Source: Tetrastigma voinierianum (Eukaryota; Streptophyta; Magnoliopsida; Vitales; Vitaceae). From it: a DNA stretch of 64,000 bases. A program made the position numbers and the translations under genes. The first letter of the stretch is position 1, and each line of letters starts with the position of its first letter. Location: positions 1 through 64,000 of the forward strand of contig JAEQBH010000038.1 in NCBI GenBank assembly GCA_016808115.1, written 5' to 3'. The notes under the pieces are model-generated. The model saw nothing but the letters and a program-made list of their open reading frames with translations. It had not been told where the DNA came from and searched no databases. Of the stretch, positions 55,216 to 64,000 are shown one piece after another.

Positions 55216-57747
55216 TTTTTATCTAAAAAGACTTATTTATGTGAAGAAATATGGGATAACTCACCGAACTGCTATGCAGTAGGGAATTCAAGAGAAAAAG
55301 GAAGTTTCAGCAGGCGAGCAAAAGCGTGGCCGAAAGCAAGATCGATATAATCGGGTTGAAGGAGGTTGCAAAGAGGAAAGGTGCACAAGGATTAAAGGAC
55401 CTCGATGTTGCCTGGAAGCTCGACAAGAATCTACAATACATATTAAGGTCGCAACCACAAAACTCCGAAATGCAAACGGCAGTAATTGAAGGTAAAACAG
55501 TCGTCGCTGCATAAAACGCAAGTCGTGCAACCATGAATTGATGATGAAAAAGGATGATGATGTCGCTGATACATCATACAGGTCGCGATGTAATTAAACC
55601 CAAGACGCGGGACAAAGAGGTCGGCATCAACTCCGAAGGAAGCGAGGTTTATTGATCACTTAGCTGCCACGACATCAACATCAGACGTAGCCTATCGCGG
55701 TTACCGCTTGAGAAATTAAGGTCTGACATTATCCAAAGTTAGCCAGCGACATCATCAATAAATTGTAGGTGCGTCGCGACATCGCCGAGGTCGCGATATC
55801 GCGAGTCAAGAAAGAGGTCGTGGACATCATTCAATGGTCGCGGATATCACAGACTAAAACAAAGGTCGTGATAGTCAATCTGCACTGGCCGCCACATCAA
55901 TTGCAGCAGACTCGGGAGGTCGATATCATTAAGCAAATACGACAAACGTATAAGGAAAAAGAGGTCACTTACATCCGCCGCAAGACCGTATGTCGCTGAT
56001 AACATTTAGCTGTCGACATCAAATACAAAGAGGTAAGGTCGCGACAATATTAAGAGGTCACGACACGCTTCCAGCGGAAAGAGTGTCGTGGATAATATTT
56101 AGCCGTCACGACATCGCCCACCAAAGACATGTCGGCTAAACAAATGCATCCGCGACATAATTGAGATAAATGTAGGTCGCTGACAAAGAATCGATGTCGT
56201 GGATAAAGACAAGAAAATGGGCGCGAACTTGAAATCCACAATGAGGTGCATCAAAATTAGGGCCCAACTTCGGAACCCTATAAATACGCTGCTGCTATCA
56301 AGAAAAGCAAACTTCTCGCAACCGTGATAGATTCGGCAGGTCAAGGCCTCAGATTTCAATTTTCTTTCTTTTCTTTATTTTTACTTTAGAATAGTTTGTT
56401 ATTTCTTTCACATTCGATTCGAACGTTATCGCAAAGTTTAAGTCGAATGCAGACTTATATTTCTCTCAAATTAATGTCCGTTGTTTGAATTCCGCATAAA
56501 TTCTTGGAATTTACTATCGCTTCCGATTTACGCTTGGTTTTTTGATTGAAGCCAATGTATGGTGTAACTGCTGATTTGTAAACCTAGCCCATTCACTGAC
56601 TCCCATTGTCGAATTATCTCTCCGCAGTAATTTTATTCATTACTCGCTGAACTCATTGTAAATCTACTTGTCAGGTTTTGTGTATTCTTTCCTGAATTGA
56701 TCCCAATGTCAGTGTCTCATACTCCATAAATGACATTGTCCCAAGCTCGATTTCCAAGAGGCCCCTTAGTGATGCGCAGAAGGTATCTTAAGAGTGATGA
56801 AAATTCCTCAAAGGTATGCGAACTGATATTAGTGATCTAACGTGTTTCGCACTAGATCGATAAACTCTCTTTTCACTTGAAACCGAGATTGAGTTGAGTG
56901 AGCTATCAATTTAAGCATGCAGAGAGTTCACCTCAATTCGAATAGTGAATTCGATCCCGTGTTAGCAAGGATCTAATCACAAAGGATGAGTCGCTCTAAT
57001 TTTGAGGAAGAGAAACCAAGATAAGCAGTAACTTCATGCAATGACTATATCTTAGGAGCTAAGGTTTCATACCCAGTTGTGCGTATGAAGTATTGAAAGA
57101 AAAAATACCCGCAACAAGGCAACCCGCATTAAAAGTAGTTATCAGCCCACTATCTTCAAAGAAACAGTTGAAGGTTAGATGATGAATCCGTGGCTCGAGA
57201 GATCCAATCGCATCATCATATTCCTTGGACTGGTTTTTAAACCAGGTTCAGTAGCAAATTACAGTGCAATCTGTAGGAATTGATTCTTCACAATGGCTTT
57301 ATTTTTAATGTTTCCTTTATAGATAATTGTTCAGTCTGAATTTGTTATTTTAGTATTTCATTATTCAATTCATTTGTTATTAATTCATTTTTCTTAGATT
57401 CTATTATTTTAAGTTTTGCATAGCTGATTCAACTTGCCTATTATAGTCCAAATAGTTTGCAGTTTTAGTAGTTAGGGTAATTGATTAAAAATTCTTGAGA
57501 TCTCGGTGGGATCGATATCTGGACTTAAATCCAATTTACTACTTATTCGACCTGTACACTTGCAGTATACTGGATCAAAATCACAAAGAAAATGATTTAC
57601 TCTTAATGAAACATCTTTTAATCAATACTATAGTTAAGGAATACAACAAACAAGTTCCATGGCATTATTGCTGGGGATTAGATAATAGTCGTTTGGTGAT
57701 AATGTCATAAATTTATATACATATCATTCGATCCACGAACAAGTATA
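55216..57747 (+). repeat. LTR between elements C and E
   Basis: The 5' border is unresolved. A GTCGCGAC-variant array occupies about 55445-56210, a TATA box 56279-56286, and a U5-like part homologous to 35000-35950 and to the minus strand of 29420-29520 follows. The 3' border is set by the primer site of E at 57748. It could be C's 3' LTR, E's 5' LTR or both. The 5' start TGTTGGTCCC seen in E's 3' LTR is not found here. Confidence 0.6.
56279..56286 (+). promoter_or_regulatory. TATA box of the C/E LTR
   Basis: TATAAATA follows the dyad array and a GGGCCCAACTTCGGAACCC stretch similar to that before the TATA of LTR C. Confidence 0.6.
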
Positions 57748-57767
57748 TGGCACCGTTGCCGGGGATT
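57748..57767 (+). promoter_or_regulatory. Primer binding site of element E
   Basis: TGGCACCGTTGCCGGGGATT differs from the tRNA-Asp site of element A at one position in the first 18. A decayed second copy (TGGCATTATTGCTGGGGATT) lies about 90 bp upstream, near 57660. Confidence 0.85.
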
Positions 57768-57979
57768 GAAAGAATTAATTAGATCAATATTCTGATGAAA
57801 GAATGAAATGCTAATTTGGACATATTTTTTTAAAAACAAAAAAACAAAAACAGCTTTTCAAGCAGTGACTACATCAGTCACTAATTTTTAACAAGCCATG
57901 TTGAAAATATTTGTTAGGTTTGACTAATCCTATTAATCTGAGTATGCTTTGATTTCAGGAAAACCTTTAATGCATAGGA

Positions 57980-59760
57980 AAAGTGGATTCGACTCGATTC
58001 CAAACAGATAATCGAATTGGAGAGAACACTCAGGAGCTTAAGAAAGACAAAAAGAGCAGAAAACGCAGCCATGGCAGAAGAGAGACATGACCAAACAGAG
58101 GAACAGAGGACAAGAAATGTAAGACCCCCACATCGATACAACGGAGGATTTTGGAGGCCTATTATTCAAGAAGAGTATTCTGCAATCACAGCCTACTGTG
58201 GATGCAAACAATTTTGAACTGAAGGCAGCCTTAATTACAATGGTTCAGCAACATCACATCGTCATCCCAATCGGGCATTCCAAATGAAAGCACTGGAAGA
58301 TTTCAGAGATGGCTAATACAGTTGAAGTCGAATTTGCTGTGAGACCAGAGGTGATAAACTCCATCTCTTCCCATTTTCGAGAGATATAGCTCACATGGTA
58401 CGAATCATTACCGTATGGTTCTGTTGATACTTGGGAAGAGTTGGTAGAAGCTTATTTTAGGCAGACTTTTTCCCCCCATCCGCTACTCAGAGAGACGAAG
58501 AGAGATAATTGTATTCCAACAAGGGGAAGATGAGAGCCTATATGTAGCTTGGGAAAGAATCAAAAGGTTGCTGAAAAGGTGCCCAATGCATGGAATAGAT
58601 CTAAAGACCTAGATGGACATAATGTATCATGCTCTGAATGATACATATTAGGGTATTATCGATGCTTCATGCTGTGGAGCATTCAAACGAAAAAGGTCAA
58701 GAGGCGAGAGATTCGAGTAGAAGACTTATAAATGCAATATGAAAGCTCCATCCGGAGTTTTCAAGAGGAAGTAGCAGAGGAAAGGAGTCGCGAACTGGAG
58801 CAAGATGACAGCCATGGAGGCAAAGTTGATGCCATAATGCATAGGATGGACAAACAAGAGAGAAGATGCACACCGCTTCAGAAATGTGATACAATGAAAG
58901 TGAACGATGAGAAGAAGTGCTGAAGTGCCAATAGAAGAAGAATCTTATGGTGCAAAGGAGGTTAAGTATGTGAACGAGCAAAGAAGTTATCACTTCAAAC
59001 CAAATCCTAACCTGCCTACACACTACAACCCAGCACTAAGGAACCGTGAGAATTTCTCATATGGTGGAGGGGCATTACATGTCTAAGGCAGAACAAAGAT
59101 CTCGCAGCGATATCAGTAGCCAAAGGTTCCAAAGCAAAGAAGAAGAAGTGAGAGGAAGCGTAAATGAATATCAGGGTCAAAGGAGGACCTAACCATTTGA
59201 AGAATGTAGATGTCATAGCTCATGGGGGACACAAGAGGCTATTTACAATTCCATGACTGTAAACTATCAGATTTGAAGCTTTCAAGTTTGATACTCAAAT
59301 GTTTCGAAGAATGCTAGTGCCTCAATAAAATTTAGAGACGTAAGTAGCAACTGCCCGACATGCCAAATCGTAGTAAGGGAACACCCCTAGTGACACAATG
59401 TAAGAACCCAAAAGATTGCATGGCGATCCAAATTTGAGAAGTTGGGAAAGATTTGAGCAAAGAACAAAGACTGAAAGGCAGAACAAAGAGACCGAGGAAA
59501 AGGTAAAAGAACAAATCACTTGAATGGGCTGGAAAGGAAGTAATGACCCTAAAAGAAGGAAGGAGTACCAACCATACCAAGCAGTTGCCATTCTACAAAG
59601 ACTTCAAGTCAAGGAGAAGAACGGTTTTCTAAATTCTTTGGATATTTTCAAGAAAATAGAAATAACATTCCATTCGCGAGGTGATCAAACAAATGCCTCT
59701 TTATGCAAAAATTTCTGAAGGAGATACTTAGCAAGAAAAGAAAGATAGCCGAGAGGGCGA
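57980..59760 (+). pseudogene. gag: Gag of element E
   Basis: An N-terminal basic segment (58017-58217: LRSLRKTKRAENAAMAEE, then PPHRYNGGFWRPIIQEEYSA) precedes the capsid. Capsid strips are VFQQGEDESLYVAWERIKRL near 58510 and MHGIDLKT, and the YHFKPNPNLPTHYNPALRN strip lies near 58990. A NPKDCMAIQI strip near 59410 and FKKIEITFHSRGDQ near 59650 mark the gag C-terminus before protease. No zinc knuckle is evident, as in element C. Stops and indels are frequent. Confidence 0.78.
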
Positions 59761-60170
59761 CTAATTTGACTGCCACTAGTGCCATTATCCAAGACAAGCT
59801 CCCAAAGAAAGACGAAGATCCTCGGAAGTTTCACTCATTCCCCGCCTTCCATAGCATGAATTCAAGAAGATGTGATTCTCGGAGCAAGAGTAAATTTGAT
59901 GCCTCTATCGCTTGTGCAGATTCTAGCCTGGGGGAATTTACCCTAACCGCAATTACATTGGCTATGGTCGATAGATCAATGGCACAACCAGAGGGCATTC
60001 TAGAAGATGTATCACAAGGCTAAATTTTGTATTCAGTGGATTTTGTTGTCATGAAGATGGAGGAGGACACCCAAGTTCCTTTTCTACTTGAAGGCCTTTC
60101 TTAGCAACAGAGCCGCCCTGGACGGGACGTACGTAGCGTGAACTCGACACTGCAGTCAGGGACGGCAAAG
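59761..60170 (+). pseudogene. Protease of element E
   Basis: The active-site region near 59870 is scrambled (CDSRSKSKFDA where C-D-x-G-A-S is expected). The C-terminal half is recognisable: ITLAMVDRSMAQPEGILEDV near 59960, FVVMKMEEDTQVPFLLEG near 60045. A frameshift lies between them near 60015. Confidence 0.72.
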
Positions 60171-61500
60171 GCAATTTAATATTAATAGAGTCCTGAACAT
60201 CCCAATGTAGAGTCGTACGCTTGTATGGTCAGAAAGAAACACTAGCCTTCTTAATGATGAACTTGAATTCTGATTGTATCATTCAACACTCTATCAATAG
60301 CTCAGATGAATTTTCGCACTGGAGCTTACTGTGAAATTTTGCCTTCAAATTTGCTAACAAGGAAATGTAGCCTCAAGATAAATGAAAACATTCAAGATGA
60401 AGTATGCAGCCAGGAACAGAAAACTACTGAGGAGGAAACTAGTGCGTATACACATTGAAAGAATTGCCTACCATTTAAAAATATGAGTTTTGAGAACTTA
60501 AAAGAGAGAAACTACCATTATATCAGCCGCACTGACCGGCTAGAGAACGTGGTTGCCGGTAGTTTGAGGAAATACAAGGAAGGGACATTGTCAATTGGAA
60601 GGATCCAAGGGTATCAATTCCTCTATTTGTATGCACAAAATATTGTTAAAGATAATGCAAACTTCTATCGAAAGCATCAAAGGAGGCTGCACCCACGATG
60701 AAAGAAGTCATTAAAAGAAATTCGAAATGGTTAAATGCGGTGCTTTTATATGCTATATCAGAGTAGTTGTTGGGTAAGCATGCCAAAGACATGTGGTTCC
60801 CAAGAAAGGTGGATTCACCGTAATCGTGAATGAAAAGAATGAATCGATTCCTACAAGAACTCGTGATGTGATGTGGTGTATCGATCATTAAAATTGAATA
60901 CCGCAATGCTAGTGCATCATTTTCTCCTACCTCATTGATCGTATGCTGCATGTGCTGGCGTGACACCTCATTTTTGTTTTCTTGATGGATATTGTGGATA
61001 TAATCGATTGATATCGCACTCGAAGATCGAGAAAACTACGCTTACGCCCATTTGGCACTTTTTTGCCAGAGAATGCCATTCGATTGTGTAACGCCTCCCG
61101 GTACCTTCCGTATGCATGATGTCTATTTTCCGATTCAGCGTAAGAAGTTATGGAGATCTTCTATGGATGATTTTACAGTTGTATGAATCCAGCTTTGAAC
61201 AATGCCTCGCATAACCCGGGACAAGATTTCAAAGGTGCAAAGACAAGAATCTTGCTCTGAATTGGGAAAATGCCATTTTATCAAGCATTAAAGGAATTGT
61301 CTTCGGGGCACATGATTTCTCGCAGTTAGGCTGAGGTAGACCCGTGCAAAGTTTCAATTATAAGAGACTTAACGCCACCCACTACACCAAGGGAATCGAA
61401 GTTTCTAAGACATGCGTGATTTTATAGAAGATTTATTGCAGACTTCTCAAAAATCGTTAGACCACTACGCAGATTGTCGGAAAAGAGTACCAAGTTCCAC
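60171..61500 (+). pseudogene. Linker and reverse transcriptase of element E
   Basis: A degraded linker precedes RT. RT strips are GSQERW near 60795, an NESIPTRT strip near 60840, CIDH.KLNTA near 60880, MDD at 61163-61171 (context S-M-D-D-F in place of F-M-D-D-F), and GIVFGAHDFS-like codons near 61290 for the usual LGH strip. Frameshifts occur every 50-150 bases; C's RT is better preserved. Confidence 0.75.
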
Positions 61501-62028
61501 TTCGATGAATCTCGCCAAAAAGCATTTGAAGAAAATCAAACTAGACTATTAGTTGGAAGCTCCCATCTTGCAAACCGTGATTGAACAGAGAATTTGCAAA
61601 TCATGTGTGATGCTGATTTTGCAATGGAGTCAGACGGGACGCATAGATAAAAAAGTGTTCAAGGTTATTTACTATGCTAGCAAAACCTTTAACGGCACAA
61701 GAAAAATTACTCTACTACTGAAAAGGAGATGCTAGCAATAGTGTTTGCATGTGAAAAATTTAGGCTATACATTTTGGGGTCCTATGTTGTTATACACACT
61801 GATCATGCAGCAATTAAATATCTAATGGCAAAGAAAGAAGAAAAGCCAAGATTGATCAGATGGGTATTATTACTACAGGAATTTGATTTAGAAATAAAAG
61901 ACAAAAAGGGAAGTGACAATGTGATAGTTGATCACTTGTTCAGAGTAGAAAGAAACAAGGCAGAAGAGGAGGAGACAAAATTAACAGAGAACTTCCCAGA
62001 TGAGCAAATATTTCAATTGTCATTTCAA
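61501..62028 (+). pseudogene. RNase H of element E
   Basis: MCDADFAM near 61600 carries the first catalytic Asp. TEKEMLAIVFACEKFRLYIL from about 61718 carries the Glu, and VIHTDHAAIKYLMAK near 61792 another Asp. The segment 61729-62085 is continuous through RWVLLLQEFDLEIKDKKGSD to the integrase boundary. VIVDHLFRVE has VIVDH where VVADH is usual. This enzyme would remove the RNA strand during reverse transcription. Confidence 0.82.
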
Positions 62029-63304
62029 CTCCCATGGTATGCTGATATTGTGAATTACTTAGCTTATGGAGTAGTTCCTTCTTAATTCAGCTACCAACAG
62101 AAAAGAAAGCTCAGGACTGACAGCACGTATTATATCTGGGATGACCCATTGCTATTTAAGAGGGGTGCTGACATGATTATAAGAAGATGTGTGCCAGAGA
62201 GTGAACAATGCAAAATTATGAATGAATGCCATGCATCACCATATGGGGGGCATTTTTCTGGAGAAAGAACAGCTCATAAGATACTCCAATCAGGATTTTA
62301 TTGGCCCGCAATCGCTGTGAGATCAGATCAATGGGGTGAAATTATGTGATAGATAAAAGATTGGAAATATCAGCAAATAAATGAAATGCCCCTAAGAGGC
62401 ATAATGGTGGTGCAAATTTTTATGTATGGGGAGAGATTTTATGGGACCTTTCACCATCATTTGAAATTTGTATATACTTCAGCAGTGGATTATGTTTCAA
62501 ACGGGTGGAAGCAATAGCTTGTCCAAGGAATGATGCTAATACAGTTGTGAGTTTCTTGCAAAAGAACATATTGAGCAGATTTGGAACACCCAGGACTATC
62601 ATCAGTGATGGGGGAAGCCACTTTGCAAACAAAATCTTTGCAAAGCTCAAGAACATGTATGGGATCAAACATATAATGAGCCTAGCTTACCATCCCCAGA
62701 CTAATGGACAAGCAGAAATTTCCAATAGGGAGATTAAAAGGATCCTGGAAAAGACTGTAAGTTCAAGCAGGAAGGATTGGTCTTCCAAACTTGATGATGC
62801 ACTTTGGGCTTACAGGACTGCATTCAAAACTCCCATTGGGATGTCCCCATACAGATTAGTCTTTGGCAAACCATGTCACCTCCCTCTTGAACTGGAATAC
62901 AAAGCTAAGGCCATCAAGAAGCCGAATTTCGATTTCAAATGGCAAGGAAGAGAGATCGCTTCTCCAATCGAACGAATCGAAAAGAACTGAGAAATGAAGC
63001 CTATGATAATGCTAGAATATACAAAGACAAGACAAAGAGATGCCATGATCAAAGGATTCTGAGGAAAGAGTTCGAAAGAAATGATCAAGTTCGCTATTTA
63101 ACTCCGCATTAAAATTGTTTCCGTGAGCTTGAAATCAAAGTGGAGCGGACTATATACAAGTGGTGTCGGCAACACCTTTCGAGCAAAGAATACCAGACTA
63201 ATGTTAGGGAAGAATTCAAGGGTTAATGGTCAAAGACTCAAGCACTATCTCGCAGGAGAAAGAAAAAGGAAGAACACCACCGGTGGATCGAGAGAAAAGG
63301 CTTA
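62029..63304 (+). pseudogene. Integrase of element E
   Basis: LPWYADIVNYLAYG opens the domain. The zinc module keeps the His pair (NECHASPYGGHFSGERTAHK near 62218) but loses the C-x2-C half to a small deletion near 62325. The core segment 62505-62990 is the best-preserved integrase in the window. It has TIISDGGSHFAN (second Asp), HPQTNGQAEISNREIK (Glu), KDWSSKLDDALWAYRTAFKT, MSPYRLVFGKPCHLPLELEY. The first Asp region (near 62430) is frameshifted. The C-terminus ends near 63304. Confidence 0.85.
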
Positions 63305-63574
63305 AAATGGGCTGAGTCCATTTAAAGACTCAAAAATGAGTGCCATGGAGGCAACCCATATAGACGTAGATTCTTTAAATAGATTTTGAAATTTCTTTTT
63401 CTTTAATTACTCATTTTGAAATTTTTTAATGCTAGTCATGATTTTTTAGAAATTTCTTAGATTAAGATTTGATCAATTTAACTTTGAATTGTTCCACATG
63501 ATGCGTAATCAAATCGTTTCAAAGTAGAAGGAACAAACTCCGCGATAACTCCAGCACTACGTAGCGAACGACTT
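63305..63574 (+). other. 3' untranslated part of element E
   Basis: GCCATGGAGGCAACCCATAT near 63343 is followed by AT-rich DNA, with no frame of note. Confidence 0.6.
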
Positions 63575-63587
63575 GAAAAAGGGGAGA
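63575..63587 (+). promoter_or_regulatory. Polypurine tract of element E
   Basis: GAAAAAGGGGAGA directly precedes TGTTGGTCCCTAC, the start of the 3' LTR. Confidence 0.8.
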
Positions 63588-64000
63588 TGTTGGTCCCTAC
63601 ATAAATTATGTGAAAATTTAATGAATATATGTTTGAATTGTCGTAGGGAATGATTTAATTACGTCGAAAATTTGCGAATCGATAAGGAATCAAAAGTCAG
63701 TTCGACTTCATAAAATTTAGGGTAAGTGCGTACTAGGTCGCCATAAAAACTCTATGTCGTGATGTAAATTGAGGTCGCTGACAGGTTGATGTCGCAACTT
63801 AGTCGGCACTAAGGAATAATGCGGTGAGGTCGCGACAGAAATTGAGGTCGCGACATAACATTTGGGTCACGACATGAGTAATTCCTTCAAAAGAGTGGTG
63901 AGGTCGCGACAACTTAACAATGTCATGAAATGCCTGATGTCGCAGCCAGAGGATAACTTGTCCTCCCACAGTTTACTTATGTCGCGACAAACAATAATAT
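63588..64000 (+). repeat. 3' LTR of element E (partial)
   Basis: It starts TGTTGGTCCCTACATAAATT. From 63740 it carries GTCGCGAC dyads and variants (63820-63860, 63903, 63979) in pairs 18-19 bp apart. It is cut by the window end. Confidence 0.8.

Larger units (their letters stand above)
33063..57747 (+). mobile_element. Degraded Athila-lineage element with GTCGCGAC LTR (element C), host of nested insertions
   Basis: It has an LTR at 33063-35950, gag from 37381, protease, RT and RNase H to 40607, resumed RNase H/integrase at 48095-48895 and 52489-53295, an extra ORF at 54514-55215, and an LTR ending at 57747. Its own leader and gag N-terminus are replaced by an inverted Athila piece (35951-37375). 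B and D are inserted with target duplications and split RNase H and integrase. Whether 55216-57747 is C's 3' LTR, E's 5' LTR, or one LTR shared by both cannot be settled here. Confidence 0.7.
57748..64000 (+). mobile_element. Athila-lineage element related to C (element E), internal region and partial 3' LTR
   Basis: A primer site starts at 57748, followed by gag, protease, RT, RNase H, integrase, a polypurine tract (63575-63587) and a 3' LTR from 63588 that runs off the window. Proteins match element C strip by strip, but E has no extra ORF: its 3' LTR begins about 280 bp after integrase. Many frames are broken. Confidence 0.85.

Noticed and set aside
55288..55534. Minus-strand frames opposite the C/E LTR start
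   Set aside because: No domain, and they overlap LTR sequence with a dyad array; chance frames.

Overview
This window is retrotransposon-dominated plant DNA with no intact host gene. The elements belong to plant-specific Ty3/gypsy lineages: Tat, Athila and a Reina-like chromovirus. tRNA-Asp-type primer binding sites (TGGCGCCGTTGCCGGGGA), TATA-containing LTRs, nested insertions and broken coding frames all fit heterochromatic, pericentromere-like DNA of a eudicot. The Athila protein remnants remind me of grapevine (Vitis) copies, but that is recall and not shown by the sequence.

Layout. 1-645: end of a minus-strand Athila-type LTR. 646-2107: no gene seen. 2108-25019: a structurally complete Tat element (H) with target duplication ATAAT. 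It has 718/714-bp LTRs, gag-PR-RT-RNaseH-INT remnants, a 102-bp tandem array and an antisense extra ORF. A complete Athila element (A, 12849-23090, target duplication CATCC) splits that antisense ORF. 25025-28495: AT-rich DNA with an F-box-associated-domain fragment and a germin-like N-terminus, both on the minus strand. 28506-33062: a Reina-like gag/protease fragment (G) split by a minus-strand LTR (F).

33063-57747: a degraded Athila-lineage element (C). An inverted gag-protease piece (35951-37375) interrupts it. Its RNase H holds element B (40608-48094, a pol-less Athila derivative that itself contains a solo LTR, 44226-46085). Its integrase holds a 3.6-kb solo LTR (D, 48896-52488, target duplication TGGAT). 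An env-position ORF of the putative plant transposon type follows pol at 54514-55215. About 55216-57747: an LTR shared by C and E. 57748-63587: a related element (E), whose 3' LTR runs off the window.

The most unusual signal is in the LTRs. The C/E/F family carries arrays of the palindrome GTCGCGAC, arranged in pairs exactly 19 or about 20 bp apart. In F the pairs recur about every 100 bp while the DNA between them has drifted. The A/B LTR family carries a different palindrome, AGCGAAATTTCGCT, built from the same GCGA/TCGC half-site. Most coding remnants have many 1-2-base indels, so age and sequence error cannot be separated from this window alone.
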